Shown piece by piece: positions 34,497 through 44,902 of a stretch of DNA of 64,000 bases. Position 1 is the stretch's first letter, and each line of letters opens with the position of its first letter. Under the pieces are notes generated by a model. The model was not told the origin of the DNA, did no database searches, and worked only from the letters and a program-made list of their open reading frames with translations. A program made the position numbers and the translations under genes. Source of the stretch: Oenanthe sinensis (Eukaryota > Streptophyta > Magnoliopsida > Apiales > Apiaceae); NCBI GenBank assembly GCA_028671895.1, contig JAPMAC010000221.1, positions 9,424,001 through 9,488,000 on the forward strand, read 5' to 3'.

Positions 34497-36986
34497 ATGG
34501 GTCAAAGAGAAACAGGAGTTAAGATTCCAGTTCTAGAGAAAGATGAATATTTTCCCTGGAAAGTAAAAATGCACTTGCATCTGCTATCTATTGATCCTTC
34601 CTATGTTCATTGCATAGAGAAAGGTCCACATGTGCCTATGAAAATAGTTACAAGTGTAAATGCAGACGGTACTCAAGCACCAGACAAACTCATTCCTAAA
34701 TCTGTGAGTGAGTATACAGATGAAGATGAAAAGGAAGTACACAAGGACAAAAAGGCCATGAATATTTTGTTTAATGGTCTTGACAAGGACATGTTTGACA
34801 ATGTCATCAGTTGTACAACCTCCAAAGAAGTCTGGGACACTCTTCAAACCCTCTGTGAAGGTACTGAGCAAGTAAGAAAGAACAAGATGCAACTCTTGAT
34901 TCAAAAGTATGAGGCCTTTCACTTCAAGGGTGGTGAAACAATAAATGATACATATAGTAGGTTTCAAAAGCTGTTGAATGAGCTTAAACTATATGGAAGA
35001 GTTTATGCTGTTGAGGACACCAACCTCAAATTCTTGAGGTCCCTACCCAAAGAATGGAAACCAATGACTGTCTCTATAAGGCAATCTCCTGACTTTAAAG
35101 ATTATACCTTGGACAAGCTGTATGGCATCTTGAAAACCTATGAGTTGGAGCTACAGCAAGATGAGGAAATTGAGAAAAGTCAGAAGAGAGAAAAGTCCAT
35201 TGCTTTGATGGTCAAGGAAAAGCAAGTTGCAGAAACAGATGAAGATGCTGATTTCAAAGAAGGGAAGAAAGAAGGTCATGGCAATGGTGCAAATTATGTT
35301 AGATATGATGAATCTTCTACTGGTAAAGGAAAAGAACTTTGTGATAGTGATGAGTCACTCATCAAAGATGAAATGGATGAAATAGATGAGCATTTAGCTT
35401 TTCTATCAAGAAAATTTTCCAAACTCAAGTTCAAAAGGAATCCAATGCAAAGGCCTGGATCACAGTTCAGGAGAGACACTCAACAAGGCAAAAATCTTGT
35501 TGACAGAACTCAATTCAGATGCTTTAACTGTGGATTGGCTGGTCACTTTTCAAGTGAATGCAGAAAGCCCAAAGTTGAAAAGAGGTCAAAGTCTAGTGAT
35601 GGTGTTGACTATAAAAAGAAGTACTTTGACTTGCTCAAACAAAGAGAGAAGGCTTTTGTGACAGAAGAAAAGGACTGGGCTGCTGAGGAGGATTCTGAAG
35701 AAGAAGAAGAACACATCAATCTTGCACTAATGGCCAATCAAGATGACCAGGAAGCTAGTTCATCTAGCAATCAGGTAATTTCTACAAATCTATCTGAGTT
35801 GTCCAAAGATGAATGCAATATTACAATTAATGAAATGTCTAATGAATTGTATAATTTGCATGTCACTCTTAAGTCTTTGAACAAAGAGAACACTAGGCTC
35901 AAATTAACATTAGAAACTCTCACTGAAAGAAACAATTTCTTAGAGAGTGAGCTAGTGCAATTGGACAGACTCAAGATGGAAAACAAAGATGCTAGAAATG
36001 AACTAGTTGACAGTAAAAAGGAAATAGAGAAGTTAAAAGAAAAATTAGAGGATGAACTAAGAACCATTGACAAGTGGAACAGGTCAAGTAAAGCCAGTAA
36101 GAAGATGAATGACATTCATGGAACAAACTCTTTCACCATGTTGTCTGAAACTCTTGAGAAAATAGCCATTGATGAAGATCAATCTTTAGAAAAGAAGCAA
36201 TCGATTGATAACTCTGAATCAACTGATAAGAATTATCCATCGATTGATAATGCTATTTCAACGGATAATTATCCATCGATTGAGAAGTCATCAACTGCTA
36301 AGAAATGTGATATTAAAACTAAGTTTAACAGACCTATTAAATTTGTCAAAGAAAGTAGCTCCTCTGAAGCTAAAATCGAAGTTGAAAAGGCTAATATAGG
36401 ATTCTTATCTAAAAATCAGTTGAAAGAGAAATTGGAAAAGATAGAACCTAATATTCAACCAAATGAAAAGAAGAAGAAAAATAGAAATGGTAAAGTAGGC
36501 ATAAACAAGCACAATAACTACACACCTGACAAATATGCTCCTAGGAAAGTTTGTGCTAAGTGTGGTAGTAAAAATCATTTATCTGTGCAATGTAAACTCA
36601 CCATGCCTACAACAACAAATGTACCTGCTATACCCAACATGCATACCAGTTCTGTTTTTCCTCATTCAGTTGATTCTCATGCTGTTCATGCTCAGTATGC
36701 ATCAATGCCTTATATGTTTAATCCATATCTTGCATTTGCCAATATGAATATGCCTGCTATGCCATGGAATATGCTTAACAGTCTTCATGCACCAAATTTT
36801 TTCAACTCTGCAAGCATGAGCATTCCAAATATTAGCACTGAGAATTCTGAGGTAGGAAGACCAACACCTAAGGTTGAAGTGGAAGTAAAACCACCCAAAC
36901 CAAAGGTACAAAAATTGGAAACCAAGCCAAAGATAACAACTAATAAGAAAGGACCCAAGGCAACTTGGGTACCAAAATCAACTTGA
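34497..36986 (+). CDS. gag: Gag polyprotein of the Copia element
   Basis: 829 residues from ATG 34497 (MGQRETGVKIPVLEK); the open frame starts earlier, inside the LTR, but this Met follows the primer site and matches family starts. Residues 20-250 are the capsid-like retrotransposon gag domain (NILFNGLDKDMFDNV, SKEVWDTLQTLCEG, RFLRSLPKEW-like FLRSLPKEWKPM). A zinc knuckle CFNCGLAGHFSSEC lies near residue 341. A long coiled coil follows, and then an unusual second knuckle-like CAKCGSKNHLSVQC. Between them is a run of SIDN/STDN repeats encoded by the element's dispersed DNA motif. The stop is TGA in TWVPKST; it overlaps pol by 22 bp in a different frame. Confidence 0.92.
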   Translation: MGQRETGVKIPVLEKDEYFPWKVKMHLHLLSIDPSYVHCIEKGPHVPMKIVTSVNADGTQAPDKLIPKSVSEYTDEDEKEVHKDKKAMNILFNGLDKDMFDNVISCTTSKEVWDTLQTLCEGTEQVRKNKMQLLIQKYEAFHFKGGETINDTYSRFQKLLNELKLYGRVYAVEDTNLKFLRSLPKEWKPMTVSIRQSPDFKDYTLDKLYGILKTYELELQQDEEIEKSQKREKSIALMVKEKQVAETDEDADFKEGKKEGHGNGANYVRYDESSTGKGKELCDSDESLIKDEMDEIDEHLAFLSRKFSKLKFKRNPMQRPGSQFRRDTQQGKNLVDRTQFRCFNCGLAGHFSSECRKPKVEKRSKSSDGVDYKKKYFDLLKQREKAFVTEEKDWAAEEDSEEEEEHINLALMANQDDQEASSSSNQVISTNLSELSKDECNITINEMSNELYNLHVTLKSLNKENTRLKLTLETLTERNNFLESELVQLDRLKMENKDARNELVDSKKEIEKLKEKLEDELRTIDKWNRSSKASKKMNDIHGTNSFTMLSETLEKIAIDEDQSLEKKQSIDNSESTDKNYPSIDNAISTDNYPSIEKSSTAKKCDIKTKFNRPIKFVKESSSSEAKIEVEKANIGFLSKNQLKEKLEKIEPNIQPNEKKKKNRNGKVGINKHNNYTPDKYAPRKVCAKCGSKNHLSVQCKLTMPTTTNVPAIPNMHTSSVFPHSVDSHAVHAQYASMPYMFNPYLAFANMNMPAMPWNMLNSLHAPNFFNSASMSIPNISTENSEVGRPTPKVEVEVKPPKPKVQKLETKPKITTNKKGPKATWVPKST

Positions 36987-39900
36987 TTTGTTTTGACTGT
37001 GTGCAGGGAAAGAGAAGAAATCTTTGGTACTTGGACAGTGGATGTTCAAGACACATGACTGGAGATAAATCCCTGCTCACAAAGTTTGAGGAGAAAGCTG
37101 GCCCTGGAGTAACTTTTGGAGATGACAGCAAAGGGCACACCATGGGATATGGCTTGATTTCAAGAGAGAATGTCATCATTGAACCTGTTGCATTAGTTGA
37201 TGGCTTAAGACATAACTTGTTAAGCATAAGTCAACTATGTGACAATGGAAATAAAGTCTGTTTCACAACAGAAACATGCATAATTTCCAACAAGGTAGAT
37301 GGAAGCCTGGTCATGACTGGGAATAGAAAAGGGAATGTGTACATAGCTGACTTCAACTCAACAAATGCAGAATCAATGACTTGTCTTCTCTCTAAGGCAA
37401 GTACAAATGAAAGTTGGCTGTGGCATAAGAAATTAGCTCACTTGAATTTCAAAGCCATGAATCTCTTGGTTAAGAAAAATCAAGTGAGAGGCTTACCACA
37501 AATGGAATTTGTCAAGGATGGACTTTGTGATGCTTGTCAGAAAGGAAAACAGAGGAAGGCATCATTTAAGTCGAAATTGGAATCTTCAATTGAAAAGCCA
37601 CTTGAGTTATTACATATGGATTTGTTTGGTCCTGTAAATATTATGTCTATTGCAAAGAAGAGGTATGCTCTAATCATTGTGGATGATTTTTCAAGATTCT
37701 CATGGACTTATTTTCTACATTCAAAGGATGAAGCTAGTCATCTCATCATCAAGCACATAAGAGAAAATGAGAAAAATCTTGAATTGGATGTAAAGAAGAT
37801 AAGGAGTGACAATGGAACAGAATTCAAAAATTCCAAAATGAAAGAGTTCTGTGAATCAAAAGGAATCATACACACATTCTCTGCACCCAGAACACCTCAA
37901 CAAAATGGGGTAGTTGAAAGGAAAAATAGGACATTGATTGAAGCTGCTAGAACCATGTTGGAAGATGCCAAACTCCCAACATACTTCTGGGCTGAGGCCA
38001 TAAACACAGCATGTTTTACTCAAAACATCTCCCTAGTAAATAAAGCTCAAGGGAAGACTCCTTATCAATTGATCAAGAAAGACAAAAAGCCAAAGGTGGG
38101 ATTTCTTCATGTCTTTGGCTGCAAGTGTTATGTACTAAGAAATCAAGGTGAAAATCTAGGAAAATTTGAAGCCAAGGCTGATGAAGCTATATTTATTGGG
38201 TATGCACTATCAGGTGTAGCCTATAGAATCTACAATCTCAGACTACACATTGTTATGGAATCTGTACATGTAGTATTTGATGATAAAAAGATTCAAGGCT
38301 TGTTTGATGAAGGAAATCATGACACACTGCATTTTGAGAATGAATCAAATGATGTAAATGACGATGAAGAGGCAGAAATTATAAAACCTCAAGTGTTCAG
38401 AAACCCAATATCAGTTGATGTTACTGCATCAATGAATAATTTATCAGTTGACAGAAATCCATCAACTGATAATGCATCAACTGATATCTCCTCAACGGAT
38501 AATCAACAATCTTCATCAAGGGTATCCACTTCAGGGGGAGGGTTTCAGAATCATTCTACAAATTCAGATCACTTTGAGTTCAATACAAATGATCATGAAG
38601 CTTCATCATCAAGGCAAAATTTGTATCCTCAAAGGAAATGGACAAGAAGCCATCCATTTGAACTAATTATTGGAAATGCAGAAGATGGTGTCAAGACAAG
38701 AAGTGCTACTCAAAATGAGTGTCTGTATAGCAGTTTTCTATCTCAAGAAGAACCCAAAAGAATTGAAGAGGCTCTCATGGATCCTGATTGGGTGTTGGCT
38801 ATGCAAGAAGAACTGAATCAGTTTGAAAGAAATAAAGTATGGAAGCTGGTGCCCAGACCAAAAGACAGATCAGTAATTGGTACAAAATGGGTATTCAGAA
38901 ACAAAATGGATGAAACTGGTATTGTGACTAGGAATAAAGCAAGGCTTGTAGCAAAGGGTTATTCACAAGAAGAAGGAATTGATTTTGATGAAACTTTTGC
39001 ACCAGTTGCAAGGTTAGAAGCAATTAGAATCTTTCTGGCCTATGCTGCACATGCTAATTTCAAAGTCTACCAGATGGATGTGAAAAGTGCATTTTTGAAT
39101 GGAGTACTAGAAGAGGAAGTCTATGTGGAACAACCTCCTGGCTTTGAAGATCTAAAATTTCCTAACTCTGTCTACTTTTTACTCAAAGCACTTTATGGCT
39201 TGAAGCAAGCACCAAGGGCCTGGTATGACACTCTATCTCAGTTTCTCATTGAGAATAATTTCACAAGAGGTACTGTTGATAAAACTCTATTCAGTAGACA
39301 TGTTAATGGCTCTATCATTCTTGTACAAATTTATGTGGATGACATTATTTTTGGATCAACAAATGAGGAACTTTGCAAGAAGTTTGCCAAACTAATGCAG
39401 AGTAAATATGAAATGAGCATGATGGGAGAGCTTACCTACTTTCTTGGGTTACAAGTCAAACAGGTTAAGGATGGTATTTTTATAAATCAAACAAAGTACA
39501 TTCATGATTTGTTAAAGAAATTTGAGTTAAGTGAATGTTCTTCTGCAAAAACTCCCATGGCCACTGCCACTAAACTTGAATTAAATACCAAAGAAGCTAA
39601 GGTGGATATTTCAAGTTATAGAGGCATGGTAGGCTCACTTTTATATTTAACTGCTAGTAGGCCAGATATAATGTTCTCTACATGCTTATGTGCTAGATTT
39701 CAGGCTGATCCTAGAGAATCTCATTTAGTAGCTATTAAAAGAATTTTCAAATATCTTAAGGGTACATCAAATTTAGGTATTTGGTATCCTAGAGATTCTG
39801 GTTTCAATCTAATAGGCTACTCAGATGCTGATTATGCAGGTTGCAAAATAGACAGGAAAAGTACTACAGGCACCTGTCAATTTCTGGGAAATAAACTTGT

Positions 39901-40282
39901 GTCATGGTTTAGCAAAAAGCAACACTCAGTATCAACTTCAACTGCAGAAGCTGAGTACATTGCTGCTGGAAGTTGCTGTGCACAAATTTTATGGATGAGG
40001 AATCAACTATTTGACTATGGGTTCAACTTGAACAAAATTCCCATCTTCTGTGACAATACAAGTGCCATTGCAATAACAGAAAATCCTGTGCAACATTCCA
40101 GAACTAAACACATTGACATTAGGTATCATTTCATTAGGGAACATGTAATGAATGGTACAGTTGAATTACATTTTGTCCCTAGTGAACAACAACTTGCAGA
40201 CATATTTACCAAACCTCTAGATGAATCTACTTTTAATAGATTAGTCTGTGAGTTAGGTATGCTTAATTATACTCATGCTTAA
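36965..40282 (+). CDS. pol: Pol polyprotein of the Copia element
   Basis: 1105 codons open, in the -1 frame relative to gag. Aspartic protease WYLDSGCSRHMTG; pre-integrase LWHKKLAHLNF with CDAC; integrase catalytic residues in MDLFGP, RSDNGTEF and NGVVERKN; reverse transcriptase KWVFRNKMDETG, YQMDVKSAFLNG, LYGLKQAPRAWY and catalytic YVDDIIFGST; RNase H GYSDADYAG, STAEAEYIA and CDNTSAI. All key residues are present. Between integrase and RT is a linker with S-T-D-N repeats (residues about 480-515). The frame offset means that expression needs -1 slippage (a CCAAAAT site lies at about 36972) or separate translation; which is used cannot be told here. Confidence 0.95.
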   Translation: MGTKINLICFDCVQGKRRNLWYLDSGCSRHMTGDKSLLTKFEEKAGPGVTFGDDSKGHTMGYGLISRENVIIEPVALVDGLRHNLLSISQLCDNGNKVCFTTETCIISNKVDGSLVMTGNRKGNVYIADFNSTNAESMTCLLSKASTNESWLWHKKLAHLNFKAMNLLVKKNQVRGLPQMEFVKDGLCDACQKGKQRKASFKSKLESSIEKPLELLHMDLFGPVNIMSIAKKRYALIIVDDFSRFSWTYFLHSKDEASHLIIKHIRENEKNLELDVKKIRSDNGTEFKNSKMKEFCESKGIIHTFSAPRTPQQNGVVERKNRTLIEAARTMLEDAKLPTYFWAEAINTACFTQNISLVNKAQGKTPYQLIKKDKKPKVGFLHVFGCKCYVLRNQGENLGKFEAKADEAIFIGYALSGVAYRIYNLRLHIVMESVHVVFDDKKIQGLFDEGNHDTLHFENESNDVNDDEEAEIIKPQVFRNPISVDVTASMNNLSVDRNPSTDNASTDISSTDNQQSSSRVSTSGGGFQNHSTNSDHFEFNTNDHEASSSRQNLYPQRKWTRSHPFELIIGNAEDGVKTRSATQNECLYSSFLSQEEPKRIEEALMDPDWVLAMQEELNQFERNKVWKLVPRPKDRSVIGTKWVFRNKMDETGIVTRNKARLVAKGYSQEEGIDFDETFAPVARLEAIRIFLAYAAHANFKVYQMDVKSAFLNGVLEEEVYVEQPPGFEDLKFPNSVYFLLKALYGLKQAPRAWYDTLSQFLIENNFTRGTVDKTLFSRHVNGSIILVQIYVDDIIFGSTNEELCKKFAKLMQSKYEMSMMGELTYFLGLQVKQVKDGIFINQTKYIHDLLKKFELSECSSAKTPMATATKLELNTKEAKVDISSYRGMVGSLLYLTASRPDIMFSTCLCARFQADPRESHLVAIKRIFKYLKGTSNLGIWYPRDSGFNLIGYSDADYAGCKIDRKSTTGTCQFLGNKLVSWFSKKQHSVSTSTAEAEYIAAGSCCAQILWMRNQLFDYGFNLNKIPIFCDNTSAIAITENPVQHSRTKHIDIRYHFIREHVMNGTVELHFVPSEQQLADIFTKPLDESTFNRLVCELGMLNYTHA

Positions 40283-40810
40283 AATGTCTGTCAAGTATTG
40301 CAGCCATTGTTCACAATTCAATGGATATTTATCTATCGACAGATAATTACCTAAGTAATTGTTTATCGATGGATAAATCCCATCCTATTTGATCAACAGA
40401 TAAATGTTATTCCTATCGATGGATATTTATCTATCGACAGTTAATTATCTTGGTAGTTAGTGATCGATCGATAAATGATTAATTCTCTATTTTTATCCGT
40501 CGATAGTAATAGAATTTCTACAGTTTTATTCATCCGTTGATCAAATTATAGCCGTTGGAGAATTACCATCAAGGGTAATAAATTACAGTCTTTTATACAT
40601 CAACGGTTATCTACTAATTAAAAAGTCATTTCAAGTCTTTTTAATACTAGGAAATATAAATAGCAGCAACAATTAAAAATTCATTCTTACCTGCTTTTTT
40701 TTTTTTTCTATTCATCTCTGTCTCTCTCTCAAGCTAATTTTATCTAATTCCCACGAGCTCTCACAAATTCTTTCAAGTTCACTTTAATTTCTTGAATATC
40801 AACTGAAAGA
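40283..40810 (+). other. spacer between pol and ORF3 with motif array
   Basis: About ten copies of ATCGATGGATAA, ATCGACAGATAA, CAACAGATAA and related words occur in 40315-40545, then a T run and CT-rich leader (CTCTGTCTCTCTCTC) just before the ORF3 start. The leader could be a 5' UTR of a separate ORF3 transcript; an acceptor-like TTTTTTCTATTCATCTCTG precedes it. Confidence 0.7.
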
Positions 40811-43800
40811 ATGGCACCACAAAAGAAGATCGTCTCTTCCACTGGGTTCACCTATGAACAGAACAACTTCACAGCATGTCTAACGGTGAATGATGCTCCT
40901 GTGGACTTTCATCCATTGATGCGATTCCTAGGAGATTGCAAAGTTTCCAAAGCTCTCAGCGAAGCACCAACAATCGTGTGTTCCTTTGTTGAAGAACTGT
41001 GGACCTCTGCAGAGATTTCATCAGATGGGAAGGTAATTTCTTATTCTTGCAAAGGTAATACCTATACAATAAATAGTACTTCATTATCTGAATGTTTAGG
41101 ATTGCCTGCAAATAATTGTGATAAGCCCCCAACTGAAGAGGAAATTAGGGACATGTTAGAATCCGTTAATTATGCAAATGCTGAAACTGGATTAGGAGAA
41201 GTTGTTAGGAAGAATCTTAGAAAAGAATGGAGTTATTTCTTTGATGCCATAATTAAAGTATTTTCTGGAAAAATAAGTAATTTTGATGCAATTACAATAA
41301 GTATGCAAGAAATTGCTTATTCTGTCCTATTTGATAAATATTTTAATTTTGGCACATTACTCCTAAATGAATTGACTGCCAAATTAGGACCCAAGTCATC
41401 TAGGAAACATAATATCTACTTTGCAAGATTTTTCATGATGATTATTAATGCCTCTGTTGGAGAATATGAAATAAGTGCAGATATGGAGTCCTTGGAGCCA
41501 TGGATGCAAAACAAGAGGGTCTTCAAGGATCTTGTGAGAATCAACTTACACCCTAAGTTGTGCCTCATTTATCCTCCTCTTGTGCAGGTATATCTTCAAA
41601 ATCTCAATCTTTTACATTCTTCTTCAAAATATCAAATTTCTTTGCCTTCTGCAACAATGGAGGGAGATGGAAATGCCCCCATTCCTCCTACCCAAGTTGC
41701 ACAACCTTCAAAACCCAAGTCTAATCAAACCACCTCAGTAGTTTCTCAAAAGACTACTGTTGTAAGAAGTAAGAAAAGAAAAATCACTGAGGGGAGAGTG
41801 AAGGTGGTTGATAAGGGTGAGGGAACTGGCCAACATCAAGAAAGCCAGAAGGATAAGGAGAGTGAGATTGAGAGGAACCAGCCAGCCTCCAGTCTAATCT
41901 CCCAACAGATTGAGGCTGTAGTAAAGGACTTGAACACATCCCTAGTTGCATCTTCTCAAAAAGATGTAACTATTGAAAAGAGGTCTCAACCAGGACCATC
42001 AGATGGGGATAAGGGTCACCAAATAATACAACCATACAAAAGAAGAAAGAAGGTTACAAATACTGCACAGGGCACACACACACTTGCAAAGCCAAATGAA
42101 AATTTGGTGGAGCCTTCCATTTCTTCTTTTGATGTGTCTCAGAATCTTCCTGAGGCACAGCCCCATTCTTTATCTGAATTTTCTTCTCAATCTCCCTCAA
42201 AAACTATTTCTTCAGAAACAGTGTTGATTGATAACTTCATTGTTTCAAATTCACCCTCTTTGCAACTCAGGGTGGAGCCAACACTCTCACCTGCATCACC
42301 AAATAAGGTTAACACCTTGGTTGATCAGGCAAATACTGTTAGTTCTCTCCAGTCAATGGATATTATGCAATCAACTGATAACTTCCAACATCCATTGACT
42401 AGTTCACTATCATCGATGGATATCCTTACATCCATCGACGAGCTCCCATCAACGGATATTCATCCATCGATGGATACTTCTTATCCATCGATTGATCCCT
42501 TAATGTCAATTCATGAATCATCCATTGAAACACTTCAAGTGGCTAATACCCTATTAGGATTGAGTGGAGTGGGTGAGGTGTGTGAGAGGCAAGGTTTGCA
42601 TACCTTGGCAAAAGGAGAGTGTGTGACTGAGGGGCCCTCAAATTCTTCTGAGGTGGCAAAAGGAGAGGGTGTGAGAAAAGAGAGTCCTACCTTAGCAGCT
42701 GATGAAAAAGGAGAGGAAAGTAAGGGAGAGGTGAGAATCCAGGATGAGATCCTGATGCAAGAAAAGAGAGAAGAGAGTGAGAGAGAAAAGAATAGAGAGA
42801 AACAAATTTCACCATCTCATGAAGCATCAACTTCTAAAACTGAGCAGATTGAAGCAGGACTCACCCAGAAGTTGGGGCTGGAGTCAGGGGGAGCTGTAGA
42901 CTATGAAGTCCCTGCAGGAGGTGCAGAAGTCAACTTGGAGGTGGAGGATGAAATTGATGTAAATCTTGATGCTTCAACCTTTCAACATGAAGATCCTCAT
43001 TATCAGGAACTAGCAGCAGCATCTAATCAAATAGCTGAGCAAATGCTGGGTTTAGTGCAGACAGAAGAGCAATTCAGGAGTGGGAAAGAGTTTTTGGCCA
43101 GTCAACCTGATGATATATCCCACATGAATCCTGAAGATTTTGATGACAATTCTGATGATGACCTTCTAGATCCACAAGTGGCTAGTGATGAAACTAATTT
43201 GGCTGAAACAGAAAGGGCCATTATTTCTCTTTACAGAAGGTCCATGGCTGAAGTAGATGTGGTGGATCCCCTGCACAGGAGAATTCTGAACTTTTACAGG
43301 GATAATTTGAAGATCCAGAAAATGCATGTCACAAGCTCCAAGTATGAATTGAAGAAAATAAGAGAAGACATTGACAGCTCAAGAATGCATTTTGACACCA
43401 CCATTGATTCCAGACTCAGCCTCACAATGCTGACTAGAATCAAGCAAAGGTTGGACACTGAGTTTTCAGCAAAGGACAAAGTAATGGAATTGGAGAAAAG
43501 AGTAACCTCCATGGAACTTAGCATGCAGCAAATTTTGAAGAATCAAGTCACTCAAATCAATCTTCTGGGTAAACTCTTAGAGACTCCCATACTCTCTCAG
43601 TCAGTAGCACAAGTGCCAGTTGCTGATAACAAAAAGGGGGAGAAGCAAGAAGCTGATGCATTGGAGAAAGCAAGCGGTACTGAAGATGTGGTAAAGACTA
43701 CAGATCCCAAGAAGGAGTTGGCTCAAGACATAGTAAGGAAATTTGATGCAATTGCTAGCAAATTCAAAGAAATAAGTACCAGCAGCTCACAACCTGGTGA

Positions 43801-44722
43801 CAGGAAAGGAAAGGGAAAGCTAATTGAAGATGATAAAAAGAAAGCTGTCACAGGTGGAGGGGAAAGTGAAAAATTATTGAGCAAAGCCATAGCAGTTGGC
43901 ATAAAAGAAAAGGAGCAACAAGAAAGAAGACAAGAAGAATTAGCCATTCAATTGCAAAGGGAATATGATGAAGAGGATAGGCTAATAAGAGAAGCCAGAA
44001 GAAAAGAAGGTGAAAGGAGGCCAAGGATGAAGCAAAGAGCAAACAAGCCCAAAGATGCACCAAAATCATCTGGAGTTAAAAGACCATTAGCTGATGAAGA
44101 CAAGGAGAAGAAGCCAAAACAAGTCAAGACTGAAGGTCAAGCTTCTGGGAGTAATCAAGCCAAAGAAATAGAGGTGTTCAAACATAAATCTGAAAACTTT
44201 GTGCCAATCAAAGCTGAGGGAATGATTGCAGCAAAAGGGCAAAGGAAGAAAGATGTTGATCTTCTTCACATTGAGTATGAAGATGGATCACACTCAACCT
44301 TCACATTCAACCAAGTTTTGGATCAAGGATATGGCATCTTGAGGAAGATCTACACTATGCTCAACAGGAAGTATTATCTAACTGAAGAGCTAGGAAAGGC
44401 CATCCTTGAAAGAATGAAGAAGATAAGGGAGGCACCTGTTCAAGAAGAAAGGGATGACACAATAAAGATCTGGAATCCTGAAGGAAGAAAAGTGCTTCAT
44501 GAGCCCTTCTACTTGATGATATACAAGGACAGGGAAGGCAGAGAAAAATGCATTGATATTTGTCAAGAAATAGACAAACTTCCAAATCTGGAATTAAATC
44601 ATCTGGCAAGTCAATTGGACTACAGGATTGAAGATGAGAAGATATTGAAGGGAACCCTCTACAGGAAGATGAAGGAGAATGAAGATAAGATGAATGAGTC
44701 AAGGGGAAGAAGGAGAAGATAG
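40811..44722 (+). CDS. ORF3 of the Copia element, 1303-residue protein
   Basis: Uninterrupted frame from MAPQKKIVSSTGFTYEQ. Residues 1-260 form a conserved-looking globular part (VDFHPLMRFLGDCKVSKAL, TIVCSFVEELWTSAE, KEWSYFFDAIIKVFSGKISN, FFMMIINASVGE) like the 'putative plant transposon protein' domain found in other plant elements. The rest is Ser/Pro-rich, then has SMDI/STDN/SIDP repeats at about residues 515-580 encoded by the dispersed motif. Next comes an acidic helical part and a basic coiled-coil region (KEKEQQERRQEELAIQLQRE). The C-terminal segment HIEYEDGSHSTFTFNQVLDQ and EPFYLMIYKDREGREKCIDI looks folded. It occupies the position of the so-called env-like ORF of SIRE, but I see no signal peptide or membrane helix. 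Function unknown. Confidence 0.8.
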   Translation: MAPQKKIVSSTGFTYEQNNFTACLTVNDAPVDFHPLMRFLGDCKVSKALSEAPTIVCSFVEELWTSAEISSDGKVISYSCKGNTYTINSTSLSECLGLPANNCDKPPTEEEIRDMLESVNYANAETGLGEVVRKNLRKEWSYFFDAIIKVFSGKISNFDAITISMQEIAYSVLFDKYFNFGTLLLNELTAKLGPKSSRKHNIYFARFFMMIINASVGEYEISADMESLEPWMQNKRVFKDLVRINLHPKLCLIYPPLVQVYLQNLNLLHSSSKYQISLPSATMEGDGNAPIPPTQVAQPSKPKSNQTTSVVSQKTTVVRSKKRKITEGRVKVVDKGEGTGQHQESQKDKESEIERNQPASSLISQQIEAVVKDLNTSLVASSQKDVTIEKRSQPGPSDGDKGHQIIQPYKRRKKVTNTAQGTHTLAKPNENLVEPSISSFDVSQNLPEAQPHSLSEFSSQSPSKTISSETVLIDNFIVSNSPSLQLRVEPTLSPASPNKVNTLVDQANTVSSLQSMDIMQSTDNFQHPLTSSLSSMDILTSIDELPSTDIHPSMDTSYPSIDPLMSIHESSIETLQVANTLLGLSGVGEVCERQGLHTLAKGECVTEGPSNSSEVAKGEGVRKESPTLAADEKGEESKGEVRIQDEILMQEKREESEREKNREKQISPSHEASTSKTEQIEAGLTQKLGLESGGAVDYEVPAGGAEVNLEVEDEIDVNLDASTFQHEDPHYQELAAASNQIAEQMLGLVQTEEQFRSGKEFLASQPDDISHMNPEDFDDNSDDDLLDPQVASDETNLAETERAIISLYRRSMAEVDVVDPLHRRILNFYRDNLKIQKMHVTSSKYELKKIREDIDSSRMHFDTTIDSRLSLTMLTRIKQRLDTEFSAKDKVMELEKRVTSMELSMQQILKNQVTQINLLGKLLETPILSQSVAQVPVADNKKGEKQEADALEKASGTEDVVKTTDPKKELAQDIVRKFDAIASKFKEISTSSSQPGDRKGKGKLIEDDKKKAVTGGGESEKLLSKAIAVGIKEKEQQERRQEELAIQLQREYDEEDRLIREARRKEGERRPRMKQRANKPKDAPKSSGVKRPLADEDKEKKPKQVKTEGQASGSNQAKEIEVFKHKSENFVPIKAEGMIAAKGQRKKDVDLLHIEYEDGSHSTFTFNQVLDQGYGILRKIYTMLNRKYYLTEELGKAILERMKKIREAPVQEERDDTIKIWNPEGRKVLHEPFYLMIYKDREGREKCIDICQEIDKLPNLELNHLASQLDYRIEDEKILKGTLYRKMKENEDKMNESRGRRRR

Positions 44723-44892
44723 GAGATTCAACCTCAATCATCAAAATTATCAGAATTCATCCCTGTCTGGTATCTGATTACTCTGTCTAAAACTTTACTT
44801 ATCAATATTGTAATTCTTGCTAAGAATGAAAATGTTCAGGAGTTTTGTTATCATCAACAGAAAATTTATGCATATTTTAAATATTCATAAAT

Positions 44893-44902
44893 AGGGGGAG
44901 AT
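44893..44902 (+). other. polypurine tract
   Basis: AGGGGGAGAT immediately precedes the 3' LTR, the usual plus-strand primer position. Confidence 0.9.

Noticed and set aside
34237..34967. Antisense ORFs in the 5' LTR and gag
   Set aside because: Shadows of the gag frame and LTR; no protein-like features. The same holds for antisense ORFs inside pol and ORF3 (35294-37227 and 43294-44744).
40811..44722. ORF3 as a retroviral envelope gene
   Set aside because: No signal peptide, membrane-spanning helix or cleavage-site pattern visible; named only by position.
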